A stretch of 36,179 nt of DNA. Origin: Methylomarinum sp964474415. GTDB lineage: Bacteria > Pseudomonadota > Gammaproteobacteria > Methylococcales > Methylomonadaceae. Below are positions 1 to 7,675 of the stretch, piece after piece. Below the pieces are notes generated by a model. It was given only the letters and a program-made list of their open reading frames with translations. It was not told where the DNA came from and ran no database searches. Positions within the stretch are counted from its first letter, which is position 1. Every line of letters starts with the position of its first letter. Position numbers and translations under genes: made by a program. The stretch lies in the NCBI GenBank assembly GCA_964474415.1, contig CAYYSO010000008.1, positions 1-36,179 of the forward strand, in the 5' to 3' direction.

Positions 1-434
1 CTGGTAGCCGTGCTGCTACGCATGGTGGCTTGATGAGTTTTTAGGAAACTTCAGTGGATTTAATATTGGCTATGAAAAAACTAAATCAGACCAATATTCC
101 TGGCTCTATAACTACTAAAATACATTATCTAGCAACCAAACTGAGCAACCCATGCTAATGACGATATTCCCATTAGCAACTTGTTCTAAGCCCCTTTCCA
201 AATCTTCCTTATTACCCATCATTGTTCCAATAATTTTCTTCTGGGGAAAAATATTCCTCTTCCATTTGACCCCAAAAAAAGACTAGTCCATACTCCCCTC
301 ATGCTTACAAATTCTTTAAACCACAGATTAATGACTTGGCACTGGCTACGACGTGTATTGCCGACGGGTGAATCTGTGTGTTTTAAAAGTGATTAAATGA
401 TATAAGCGTTTATTTCGAATTTAATTTTAAAAAA
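1..434. other. Gene-poor left edge
   Basis: Apart from the dehydrogenase-like relic at 112-282, I see no intact gene here. The first bases could be the 3' tail of a gene cut by the window edge (frame 1 gives about ten residues and then TGA at 31-33), but that is too short to identify. A weak inverted pair CACAGATT / AATCTGTG lies near 321-380. Confidence 0.5.
112..282 (-). pseudogene. Relic of a zinc-type alcohol dehydrogenase C-terminal region
   Basis: Read on the minus strand from about 282 down to a TAG at 117-115, one frame gives a short peptide including FFPQKKIIGTMMGNKEDLE and RGLEQVANGNI. This resembles the segment of medium-chain zinc alcohol dehydrogenases just after the Rossmann fold (pattern roughly F..Q..I.GT.MG...D.E.AL..V..GKI). 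A stop lies immediately upstream in frame (285-283), and the expected continuation after GKI (K-P-V-I-D) is missing, so only about 50 residues remain. No start codon or ribosome site is seen. I read it as a decayed gene fragment; a chance resemblance is possible. Confidence 0.42.
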
Positions 435-471
435 GGCCGCAGATTTATCCGAATCTGCGGCCTTTTTTTTT
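435..471 (+). terminator. Strong rho-independent terminator
   Basis: A perfect 11-bp stem, GGCCGCAGATT (435-445) and AATCTGCGGCC (452-462), has a 6-nt loop and is followed by nine T. A run of A before the stem could let it work on the minus strand too. It ends only about 5 bases before the ribosome site of the methyltransferase gene that starts at 487. Confidence 0.9.
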
Positions 472-486
472 CGCCTGGAGAAAATA

Positions 487-1172
487 ATGGGGTTTAGTTT
501 AAAAAAAGTCGTCCCTTGGGGGCGTTCCTTTGATGAGTATTGTGCCATGTTCACATTGAGCGAACTGGATTTAAAAAATCAATTGTGGGTGTCGGTGATG
601 GCCCGGCTTCCTTTAATGCTGTATTAACAGAACAAGGTGGCAATATTATTTCTGTCGATCCGGTTTACGCATTTAATAGTGAACAAATTCGTCAACGTAT
701 TGATGCCATTTTTAACGATATGGAGATACAAGTCGCAGCTAATGCCACCAATTTGCGATTGGATAAATTCGGTTCTGCTAAAGCATTGGGACAAGTGCGT
801 ATGCAGGCAATGAATCGATTTTTACAGGACTATGAAAAGGGCAAACGACAAGGCCGTTTTCTGAATGTCGAGTTACCGGTTCTGCCATTTAGCGAAGGTC
901 AATTTGATCTAGCTCTGTGTTCGCATTTGCTGTTTTTATACAGCAAACAGTTAGGGCTTGAATTTCATGTTGAGGCTGTTCTGGAATTGTGCCGAGTTGC
1001 AAAGGAAGTGCGTATTTTCCCGTTGCTAGATTTATCACACCGGTACTCAGCGCATCTTGAGCCCGTCATGCAGGTTTTGGTGCAAGCTGGTTGTAGAGTA
1101 ACCGTTGAAGTCGTTGATTACGAATTTCAAATTGGCGCTAACCAGATGTTACGGATAAAAACCAATATTTAA
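487..1172 (+). pseudogene. SAM-dependent methyltransferase, interrupted by a one-base frameshift
   Basis: The ATG at 487 follows a good ribosome site (GGAGA at 477-481) and encodes MGFSLKKVVPWGRSFDEYC, the usual start of a class I methyltransferase family. That frame runs to about 578. The rest, from SIVGVGDGPASFN (SAM-binding motif I) to the stop at 1172, lies in the -1 frame. The two join cleanly at the A-run 573-578: one additional A would give SELDLKKSIVGVGDG. A later LPFSEGQFDLALCSH segment fits the post-motif II/III region. The intact product would be about 228 residues. Substrate is unknown. The break is a real mutation, an assembly error in a homopolymer, or, less likely, -1 slippage on T-TTA-AAA. 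Translation from the TTG at 540 would lack the N-terminus. Confidence 0.8.
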
Positions 1173-1306
1173 TCGCTATCTTCAAAGGACAACGCTTATC
1201 TGGATTTTGTTCAGGGTTCACTAGGATTATTGATAATATTCGATCATCCATTTGCGAACAGAGCTGTTCTGGAGATTATATTGGGGGGCAAAAGTGACAG
1301 TAACTA

Positions 1307-2626
1307 TTAAAAAGAAACCTCCAAACCCACAACAACCCGATCATTCTTATCAAACTGCCCGAACACACCCTGCCGGTCACCGTAAAAAACATCTGCACCT
1401 AACCAGGTTTTGATATTGTCCTGCCATTCGTAACTGATTTTTGGCCGAATGATACCGTCCCCATTATTGGTATTGGCGATGACCAACACTTCGGCGATCA
1501 GAGTGTCATACATAAAGTTGCGGCGTATTAATCCGGTTATAGTTGTATCCAGTCTATCCCGAGTTGTCTTATCCGCATCATTAATGACCCAGCTTTGTAT
1601 CAATTGTCCACTTAGTAATACATCCCAGGGCGCGTTCCAGTCCAGCCCCAACACATAATAAAGTTCCGGGCTTTTGACTACGCCCTGATTTTGCAACGGA
1701 TTTTTGCCAATAAAATAATGCTCGGAAAAATATCCCACTTCACCACGCACCACCCAATCAGAAAAAGCATTACTGAAAGTTGTGCCAAACACGTGTGTGC
1801 GTTCGTATTCAGGAGTTATGGTGACAACAGGATTACCACCAGCCATTGATAAGCTTTGCCTGAATACTGGCAGGTTGTTGTATTGATACAGATAGTTAAA
1901 GGTAATATCCCAGCCATGCCAAAATGTCGTAGCGCGTAGGCCGACATCAGAATCCAACAGTACATTATTGGGCTGTCTTGCCTTTTCAATGTCTACCTGC
2001 ACACCTGGCGGTGCAGGCGGCACCAGTTCCAGTGAGGTAAAGGCATAGGTTGCACTTTGTTCTGGCAAGGCATGATAGGTTTGGTCTGGAATCCAGAAAA
2101 ATTGTAAATCCCAATCAGCAATGGTGTGTTCTATATTTGCTGTCCATAATGGAATACGGGAATTGTCAAAATCATCCAGAATGAATTCCCGAAATGATTG
2201 TGGATTGACAATATCCAGCACATGCAATCCGTCTGCCTTACCCCAGACAATCTGCTGTTTGCCCAGAGTCAGGAAGGTGTCCCCGATATCACCTTGTAGA
2301 TACAGTTCGCGCAACTCCAGTTCCAGCACTTCGTTCAGCTGGACTGGTTTGCTGTACTCGTTATAGCTGCTGCGATTAATGTCATCAATTTGCATCCCAT
2401 CAATTGCTTCCACCCGCACCCTGAAAGAGGATTTAATTTGCCAGCCACTTTTAAAACTGGCATCAAGTTCTGGTAGCAGGGTTAAATTGAGTGACTGGCT
2501 GTCGCCGTCATGTGTATTGACCATCCATTGCGCAGTTGCGGTGATAGAACTGTCTAATTCCACTGCTTCTGTTGCCGATTGCCATAAGCCGAACAAACAA
2601 CAGCAATATATTTTATGTAAATTCAA
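1307..2626 (-). CDS. Outer-membrane beta-barrel protein, DUF1302-like
   Basis: This 439-residue protein starts with a TTG at 2626, supported by the AGGAAGAG ribosome site just upstream. The N-terminus is a hydrophobic, Cys-rich signal-like stretch (residues 1-22, ending near TEA). The body alternates aromatic and polar residues as in beta-barrels, and the C-terminus ends in Phe (VVVGLEVSF), the usual barrel-assembly signal. The segment LGKQQIVWGKADGLHVLDIVNP matches the DUF1302 family, whose genes often accompany MMPL-type RND transporters and LolA-like proteins. It is last in the minus-strand operon, separated from the LolA-like gene by a REP-like doublet. The likely role is an outer-membrane channel or partner for a hydrophobic substrate; that substrate is unknown. 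Confidence 0.78.
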   Translation of the reverse strand: MNLHKIYCCCLFGLWQSATEAVELDSSITATAQWMVNTHDGDSQSLNLTLLPELDASFKSGWQIKSSFRVRVEAIDGMQIDDINRSSYNEYSKPVQLNEVLELELRELYLQGDIGDTFLTLGKQQIVWGKADGLHVLDIVNPQSFREFILDDFDNSRIPLWTANIEHTIADWDLQFFWIPDQTYHALPEQSATYAFTSLELVPPAPPGVQVDIEKARQPNNVLLDSDVGLRATTFWHGWDITFNYLYQYNNLPVFRQSLSMAGGNPVVTITPEYERTHVFGTTFSNAFSDWVVRGEVGYFSEHYFIGKNPLQNQGVVKSPELYYVLGLDWNAPWDVLLSGQLIQSWVINDADKTTRDRLDTTITGLIRRNFMYDTLIAEVLVIANTNNGDGIIRPKISYEWQDNIKTWLGADVFYGDRQGVFGQFDKNDRVVVGLEVSF

Positions 2627-2659
2627 GATCTCTTCCTTTAAAAAGAGCTCATGCTTTCA

Positions 2660-2738
2660 TGTAGGAGCACCGCCCTCGGCGCGATTTGGCTGCTGTAATA
2701 CATAGGTATAAATCGACCCGAAGGTTGTCCCCCTACAG
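2660..2738. repeat. REP doublet (REPIN-like) in inverted orientation
   Basis: The left unit (2660-2687) begins TGTAGGAGCACCGCC and ends GCGATTT. The right unit (2710-2738), read on the minus strand, begins CTGTAGGGGGACAACC and ends GTCGATTT. Both share the GTAGG head, a small GC-rich hairpin core (the right unit has ACC-TTCG-GGT) and the CGATTT tail, and they face each other across about 22 bp. The head and tail resemble the GTAGGAGC...CGCGA repeats of Pseudomonas and related gammaproteobacteria that are moved by RAYT transposases. No RAYT gene is in the window. Confidence 0.7.
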
Positions 2739-2749
2739 TTACACAATAT

Positions 2750-3559
2750 CTATAGACCACGTTTCAGAGCACTCTGGGTAAAGACTCTATCGCTAACAGC
2801 ATCACTATAGTCAACTTCAGAAAAGGTAAAGGCAGTATGATGCCCGGTTTTATGGTTCTCAACGTCAATTTTATGCGCTGTCCAGATCCCCTGGACCTTA
2901 GAGATATCTCTAAAATAAGTTGTTTTTAAAAGCTTGTTTTGTAGATCCCAAAACCGACTCCTGCGTACAATCCAGATAGTGTCATCGACACAATTCTCAC
3001 GCCGTAAATGTCCCAGTTCTTCAGCCGTTTCATCATCGACTGCTGTCTCTTCTACAAGATAACAATGGAACCCATCCACCTCACCTTCGCCTATTGTTTT
3101 TCTTGTGTAATCCTTAATGGATACACGCGTTTCTAACTTTATATCTTCATAGCTAAAGTCTGTTCCTAAAAAATAATCACCACGGTCTGATGCTGAAATA
3201 CGGCGAACCTTACGCATCGCAGGTAAATACAACCACTGGTCATCCTCTTTTTCTTTATCGGCATAATCGTAGGTAAGAAAGGCAGTATCTTTGATGTTTT
3301 TAGGTTTTAGATAAAAAATCGCGGTGCGTTTGTCATCCCCATAATATTTTCGAAAAGCGCGCGTTTCCCGAATACGTACTTTGCCATGTCGATCTGTCAT
3401 CTCCATCTTTAAATTTCTAGCGACGGCTATGCCTTCATCGCGTGCGTTTATTTTCTGAGCTATAGTGTCTCCTGATAGTAACTCTGCGCTCATTGCTTTG
3501 CTAAAAACGACGGGTAAACATGCCATCATCACTAGGGTTATCAATTTTATAGTTTTCAT
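2750..3559 (-). CDS. Outer membrane lipoprotein-sorting protein, LolA-like
   Basis: The protein has 269 residues with a clear signal peptide (MKTIKLITLVMMACLPVVFS, cleavage probably near AMSA-EL). The body matches the LolA-like family found with MMPL transporters: ETRAFRKYYGDDKRTAIFYLKP, then DDQWLYLPAMRKVRRIS and DYFLGTDFSYEDI. Members are periplasmic half-barrels thought to carry lipids or hydrophobic molecules. The start is supported by AGGAG ahead of the ATG. The gene begins 12 bp after the RND gene and is surely cotranscribed with it. It probably moves substrate between the inner-membrane RND protein and the outer-membrane barrel encoded next; that is inference from gene order. Confidence 0.85.
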   Translation of the reverse strand: MKTIKLITLVMMACLPVVFSKAMSAELLSGDTIAQKINARDEGIAVARNLKMEMTDRHGKVRIRETRAFRKYYGDDKRTAIFYLKPKNIKDTAFLTYDYADKEKEDDQWLYLPAMRKVRRISASDRGDYFLGTDFSYEDIKLETRVSIKDYTRKTIGEGEVDGFHCYLVEETAVDDETAEELGHLRRENCVDDTIWIVRRSRFWDLQNKLLKTTYFRDISKVQGIWTAHKIDVENHKTGHHTAFTFSEVDYSDAVSDRVFTQSALKRGL

Positions 3560-3571
3560 GAGTTCTCCTTA

Positions 3572-4648
3572 TTATTGTTTTACCAGGTCAGAAGCATTGA
3601 TATTCACTCGCTTGGATGGGTAACCTAAAAAGGCCGGTTTTAGATGTTTTATTAGAGCAGGCAATACCGTCATGCTGGAAATAAAACTGATAAGCACTGA
3701 AAAAGCGATCAACATGCCTAGTTTTGACAACGGGGGTACATAACTCAGTCCCAAAATCCCAAAGCCAATGAACACCGCAAAAAAACTGAACAACAAGGCT
3801 CGCCCTGTCGAGGGATATAGCTGACGTAGTGCGATCTCAGGTTCAAGCCCCTGTTCGGTGATTAATAATTTGATTCTATCTAAAGTGTGTATGGAAAAAT
3901 CAATACCTATGCCTAATGCGATGGCTGCTGTCATAGACGTACCCACTGCCAGGGTTATCCCAATCGTCCCCATAAAGGCAAACACTGATAAGCAACCCAG
4001 CAAAACCGGGATAACGGCTAAGGCGCCGCCATAGACTGAACGCAGACTAATACAGACAAGGACCCAAACTAATGTAAGTGAAATTATGATACTTTTGTAT
4101 TGTGTCCCGAGTAGGGTATCCAACCAATGGTAATCAACATTGACACGCCCAGATAGTGTGGCTTTAATATCACAGTTGTTAAAAACTTCATCAAGATACT
4201 TTTGAGTCGATTCCACCACGACCTTATCTTGCTGATAACGTGCCGAGTCCATTCGTGTCCTGACTAACGCCATTCGATAGTCATAATCAATTTCTTCTTC
4301 AAAATCGGTGGGGTCACCACTGGCTGAATAGAGCAGAAAATACTGTGAAATTAAATCTTCATTATCTGGAATCACATAAGCAGATGGCTTGTTTTCATTT
4401 AATGAGCGGTTCATCTGCTTGATGTAATCTACAATGGATGTACTGCCATTAACATGAGGTAACGTTGTTAAAAAAGCCTGTAAGGCTTCAATACGATGTA
4501 GGTTTTCAGGTTTAAAAAGATCCTCATTATTGGGTGTTTCTATGACGATATCCAAGGTGTTTGAGCCATCCAGCGTTTCATTGATTGTTGTATCAGCCAA
4601 AAAAATGGGCTCCGACGTGCGGAAATTCTCCACCCAGGATTCATTCAC
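3572..4648 (-). CDS. RND/MMPL transporter, C-terminal half (split by frameshift)
   Basis: The second half of an MMPL-family RND transporter begins VNESWVENF, the normal start of the second periplasmic domain. It then carries a loop of about 180 residues and five or so membrane helices, including GTSMTAAIALGIGIDFSIH, the second-half copy of the GxxxD helix. The GTG at 4648 is only the first start-like codon; upstream in the same frame the sequence GALKLEVNESW continues naturally, so this is not an independent gene. With the 433-residue first half, the total is about 790 residues, the usual size of this family. One additional G in the G-run 4663-4666 would fuse both halves. If the break is real, the transporter is probably inactive. 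Confidence 0.82.
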   Translation of the reverse strand: MNESWVENFRTSEPIFLADTTINETLDGSNTLDIVIETPNNEDLFKPENLHRIEALQAFLTTLPHVNGSTSIVDYIKQMNRSLNENKPSAYVIPDNEDLISQYFLLYSASGDPTDFEEEIDYDYRMALVRTRMDSARYQQDKVVVESTQKYLDEVFNNCDIKATLSGRVNVDYHWLDTLLGTQYKSIIISLTLVWVLVCISLRSVYGGALAVIPVLLGCLSVFAFMGTIGITLAVGTSMTAAIALGIGIDFSIHTLDRIKLLITEQGLEPEIALRQLYPSTGRALLFSFFAVFIGFGILGLSYVPPLSKLGMLIAFSVLISFISSMTVLPALIKHLKPAFLGYPSKRVNINASDLVKQ

Positions 4649-4650
4649 TT

Positions 4651-5952
4651 CTAACTTGAGAGCCCCATCAATCCCAGAATACAGACTATAACCGCCAACC
4701 CTAGTACCTTTCCTGTATTGCCGAGTACCCAGCCACCGAAGCGATTCATTATTTTGCTGAAGACATCCTGTTGTAAGCTCTGCCCACTCGATTTAAAAGC
4801 TGAACTCTGAACAGGTTTTAGTAAAACTAATGCTGCGGGGACAAAAGTCAGCGAGAACAAACCCGCTACGCCTAAGCCGATCAATGAGAACAAACCATAT
4901 CCCTGCATAGGCGGCATAAATGATGAAACGGCTATACCCAAAAAACCAACCATGGAGGTCAATGTCGTAATGAGCACGGGTCGCCACATCAAAACCATGG
5001 TGCGTATTACCAAGTCGCGCTGACACTGCTTGGGGTTATTAGCCAGTTCTTCATAATATTGGCTAAGCACATGGATAGAGTCTGCAACGGCAACACCAAC
5101 TAATAATATAGGCATGCTAGTCGTGATGACATAAACGGGAACTCCTGCGGCAGCCATAAGGCCAACAGCTGATGCAACTGCTGATAAAATAATCACGCCG
5201 GGAATCAATACACCTCGCCAGGTACGAAACGAAAGCAAACAGAGTAAAGTGATAATCACCACTGAAATGGGGACTAAACGCGCCGAATCCGCATTAATAT
5301 AAGTCACCAGATAACCTGAAACAGCGCCATCTCCCGCCAAATGAATTTCTTCGCCATTATTAATGGGTGCATGTTTAATTAATTCCAATAGTTCTTCATA
5401 GACCTTAGGTCCATCCTCATTATTAAACATCTCTGTCACAATCAATGTCGCTGAACCATCGCGAGCCACTAGACTGCCCAGGTAAAGCGGGAAGTCCATA
5501 ACGGCGGCATGAACTTTGTCTGCGTCATCTTGTGTTGCAGGTAGGGTTTCAAAAAATGCTTCAACCACCATACCTTCTTCATTACCGGTAATATTATCCT
5601 CGGTGGCAAGGCTCACCACCCGATCTCGATTAACCTCTGGCATCTTCATGACTTCATCGGTTAACCACTGGACCAGTTGTAATGACTGAGGGTTAAACAC
5701 GCCGTGTTCCCCCTTATTGATCACTGCAATCACCATAGGATCTTTTAAACCAAAGACCTCCTCTACCTGATCGCGGTAAAGCAATGCAGGATCATCAGGG
5801 GGCAGAAATGATTCCGCTCTAGAATCAATTGTCAGCGTCGGGATAAATACTGCGGTAGCTATGATAATTAGAAAAGTCAGGGTAATAATCGTTTTAGGCT
5901 TCGCTGTGACTGCAGTAAAAAATCGATATGCCAATGAATGGTTAGTTTGCAT
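4651..5952 (-). CDS. RND/MMPL transporter, N-terminal half (split by frameshift)
   Basis: Residues 1-433 of an inner-membrane RND (MMPL) exporter. TM1 is near residues 17-37, a periplasmic domain of about 190 residues follows, then five helices including MPILLVGVAVADSIHVLSQY with the intramembrane Asp-His motif, and TM7 (VLGLAVIVCILGLMG) at the end. The frame stops at TAG 4653-4651, where homologues continue into the second periplasmic domain encoded in the neighbouring frame. The ATG at 5952 overlaps the end of the GST gene by 11 bp and has a consensus AGGAGGT site, so the two are translationally coupled. The likely role is proton-driven export of a hydrophobic or lipid substrate, working with the LolA-like and barrel proteins downstream. 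Confidence 0.85.
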   Translation of the reverse strand: MQTNHSLAYRFFTAVTAKPKTIITLTFLIIIATAVFIPTLTIDSRAESFLPPDDPALLYRDQVEEVFGLKDPMVIAVINKGEHGVFNPQSLQLVQWLTDEVMKMPEVNRDRVVSLATEDNITGNEEGMVVEAFFETLPATQDDADKVHAAVMDFPLYLGSLVARDGSATLIVTEMFNNEDGPKVYEELLELIKHAPINNGEEIHLAGDGAVSGYLVTYINADSARLVPISVVIITLLCLLSFRTWRGVLIPGVIILSAVASAVGLMAAAGVPVYVITTSMPILLVGVAVADSIHVLSQYYEELANNPKQCQRDLVIRTMVLMWRPVLITTLTSMVGFLGIAVSSFMPPMQGYGLFSLIGLGVAGLFSLTFVPAALVLLKPVQSSAFKSSGQSLQQDVFSKIMNRFGGWVLGNTGKVLGLAVIVCILGLMGLSS

Positions 5953-6574
5953 GGCTCACCTCCTGTTCAGGTACCGCCATACCGCGTTGAACGGCAGGTC
6001 TTTGTTTAAGTTGTTGTAACCAGCGAGTAAGATTGGGATACTCAGCTAATTTTTGCTCCTGTGTAATAACCGCAGGTAAAGCGGTTATATCGGCAATGCT
6101 GTAACTTGTTCCGGCCAAAAACTCCTGTTCAGCGAGTCGCTGATCAAAGTATCGATACAGCTCATGTACACGCTGTCTTAACTGTTCTGCAGCCTGTTCT
6201 TGTTTGGGTTCACTGCGATGCTGTAAATAAAATGTACTAAATAACACTGAACCTATATCTACCGCATGAAAATGCATCCATTCATAAACTCTGGCTCTTG
6301 CCGGTAGCGATTCTGGTAGTAATAGCTGCGTTTTTTCCGCCAGGTATTGCAAGATGGCAACTGATTGTGTCAGTACTAAAGGGGGAGAAGTTCCACTGTC
6401 ATGATCGACTAAGACGGGAATTCTAGCACTGGGGTTTAGTCTTAAAAAATCAGCCTGGTGTTGCTCGCCTTTCGCGAGATCAACTCGATGCGCCGTATAA
6501 GCCAACCCTGTTTCCTCCAGCATGATGGAAACGCGCCGGCCATTGAAGGTGCTTTCTGTATACAACTCTATCAT
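5942..6574 (-). CDS. Glutathione S-transferase family protein
   Basis: A 210-residue GST. The thioredoxin-fold N-domain starts MIELYTESTFNGRRVSIMLEE; FLRLNPSARIPVLVD contains the conserved cis-Pro before VLV, and LTQSVAILQYLAE is the glutathione gamma-Glu-binding SIL-type segment. The helical C-domain includes FLAGTSYSIADITALP, the N-capping box motif. A GGAGA ribosome site precedes the ATG at 6574. It is first in the minus-strand operon with the RND exporter, and its promoter region carries two TetR-type operators. The likely job is conjugation, or glutathione-dependent handling, of the compound that the exporter deals with. The substrate cannot be read from sequence. Confidence 0.88.
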   Translation of the reverse strand: MIELYTESTFNGRRVSIMLEETGLAYTAHRVDLAKGEQHQADFLRLNPSARIPVLVDHDSGTSPPLVLTQSVAILQYLAEKTQLLLPESLPARARVYEWMHFHAVDIGSVLFSTFYLQHRSEPKQEQAAEQLRQRVHELYRYFDQRLAEQEFLAGTSYSIADITALPAVITQEQKLAEYPNLTRWLQQLKQRPAVQRGMAVPEQEVSHAN

Positions 6575-6605
6575 CGTGTGTCTCCATTATTATTTGAACC
6601 TTCAA

Positions 6606-6657
6606 ACAAACCAACTGGTCTGTTTTAATTGACAATAGCAAAAACCAACTGGTTTGT
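6606..6657. promoter_or_regulatory. Two palindromic TetR-type operators in the divergent promoter
   Basis: Operator 1 is ACAAACCAACTGGTCTGT (6606-6623) and operator 2 is AAAAACCAACTGGTTTGT (6640-6657). Each is an imperfect 18-bp palindrome around a shared ACCAACTGGT core, with centres 34 bp apart. They lie in the gap between the gst operon (minus) and the tetR gene (plus), where a TetR protein would repress both directions. A TTGACA at 6629-6634 lies between them and TATACT at 6659-6664 follows operator 2, but their 24-bp spacing is too long for one standard promoter. Confidence 0.75.
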
Positions 6658-6690
6658 CTATACTATTTATAAAAACTTTTGAATGAAAGC

Positions 6691-7296
6691 ATGACAACTG
6701 AACGCAAACCCAAAGACACTCGCCTAAAAATAATTAACGCAGCCTTTAAAGAAATATACAAACATGGCTACCAAGGTATGCGCATAGATCAGGTACTGAA
6801 AAATACCGACCTAAAAAAAGGCGCTTTGTACTATCATTTTTCCAGCAAACAGGAGTTAGGCTATGCTGTATTGGATGAATACATATCAAAGAAAGGTGCT
6901 AAATTATGGATCGAACCCCTCAATAGCTTTTCCGATCCCTTACAAGGTATTCATGCTTTGTTTGTAGACGCTGAAAATGCTTGGGGTAATGAGGATTTTA
7001 CTTTGGGCTGCCCGTTAAACAACTTAGCACAAGAGATGTCTCCAATTGACGAAGGGTTCAGGAAACGAATTGTGAAAATCTTTCAATATTGGAAGGCCGC
7101 ACTATCAGATGTATTAAAAAAAGGCCAACAACAGGGTATCGTTGATAAGTCGATCAATACAGATGACAGCGCCATGTTCATTCTGACAATTATTGAAGGG
7201 GGATGGGGATTAACTAAAAGCCATCAAGACAAAGAGGTGTATTACTGCTGCGGCAGGGAATTAAAGCGTTATCTGGACACACTTAAAGTAAAATAA
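6691..7296 (+). CDS. TetR/AcrR family transcriptional regulator
   Basis: A 201-residue regulator from the ATG at 6691; a TTG at 6679 in the same frame is a less likely start. The N-terminal helix-turn-helix is typical of TetR: TRLKIINAAFKEIYKHGYQG, then MRIDQVLKNTDLKKGALYYHF, with recognition helix and YYHF signature. The C-terminal ligand domain contains GCPLNNLAQEMS, as in the TetR group that includes AcuR-like proteins. It is divergent from the gst-RND operon, and two operator palindromes lie between them, so it probably represses that operon and itself and is released by the exported or detoxified compound. The ligand is unknown. Confidence 0.9.
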   Translation: MTTERKPKDTRLKIINAAFKEIYKHGYQGMRIDQVLKNTDLKKGALYYHFSSKQELGYAVLDEYISKKGAKLWIEPLNSFSDPLQGIHALFVDAENAWGNEDFTLGCPLNNLAQEMSPIDEGFRKRIVKIFQYWKAALSDVLKKGQQQGIVDKSINTDDSAMFILTIIEGGWGLTKSHQDKEVYYCCGRELKRYLDTLKVK

Positions 7297-7300
7297 AGTG

Positions 7301-7370
7301 TATTGACTCAGACTTGATCTGACAGACACCTTAAAAAACGGGTAACTGTCAGATCAAGTCTGAGTCAATA
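7301..7370. repeat. Perfect 25-bp inverted repeat with 20-nt loop
   Basis: Arm 7301-7325 starts TATTGACTCAGACTTGATCT and arm 7346-7370 is its exact reverse complement. The loop is 7326-7345. It begins just after the tetR stop codon. There is no T-run after the right arm, so it is not a standard terminator, although such a long hairpin could still end or protect the tetR transcript. A palindromic mobile unit is the other reading. Confidence 0.8.
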
Positions 7371-7479
7371 TAGATTATTCTATGGTTCTCAGATATGCAC
7401 ACTTAGCTTAGCACCTGAACACCTTGCTGAACATGCTAATAACATTGGCACATTATTGACGCGCTCAAATGACAGGCAT

Positions 7480-7513
7480 AAAAAAAGCAGTCCAGAATTA
7501 ACTGCAACTGCTT
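7480..7513 (-). terminator. Terminator of the tRNA-Lys transcript
   Basis: On the minus strand AAGCAGT (7513-7507) pairs with ACTGCTT (7491-7485), with a 15-nt loop, followed by a T-run (the A-run at 7480-7486 on the plus strand). It lies 19 bases past the tRNA 3' end. Confidence 0.7.
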
Positions 7514-7531
7514 GATTAATTTTAATTAGGA

Positions 7532-7607
7532 TGGTGGGTCGTGAGCGATTCGAACGCTCGACCATCGCATTAAAAGTGCGGTGCTCTACCGGCTGAGCTA
7601 ACGACCC
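7532..7607 (-). tRNA. tRNA-Lys (anticodon TTT)
   Basis: The minus strand folds as a complete cloverleaf. The acceptor stem is GGGTCGT (7607-7601) with ACGACCC. The D-arm region is AGCTCAGCCGGTAGAGC. The anticodon loop CTTTTAA sits on a CGCA/TGCG stem, and the T-arm GAGCG-TTCGAAT-CGCTC is perfect. The 3' CCA is encoded (TGG on plus at 7532-7534). The anticodon TTT reads Lys codons. A hairpin terminator follows. Confidence 0.97.
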
Positions 7608-7675
7608 AACAAAGAATTACTATTATAACGATTATTTTTCTCCTGGCAACTATTTTTTAATTTTTTTGAACTTGA

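Noticed and set aside
540..1172. A complete methyltransferase gene starting at TTG 540
   Set aside because: The sequence just after 540 is out-of-frame reading of the true N-terminus; the ATG at 487 has a ribosome site and family-like residues, so a frameshifted longer gene explains the data better.
6629..6664. TTGACA and TATACT as a tetR promoter
   Set aside because: The spacing is 24 bp, too long for a standard sigma-70 promoter.
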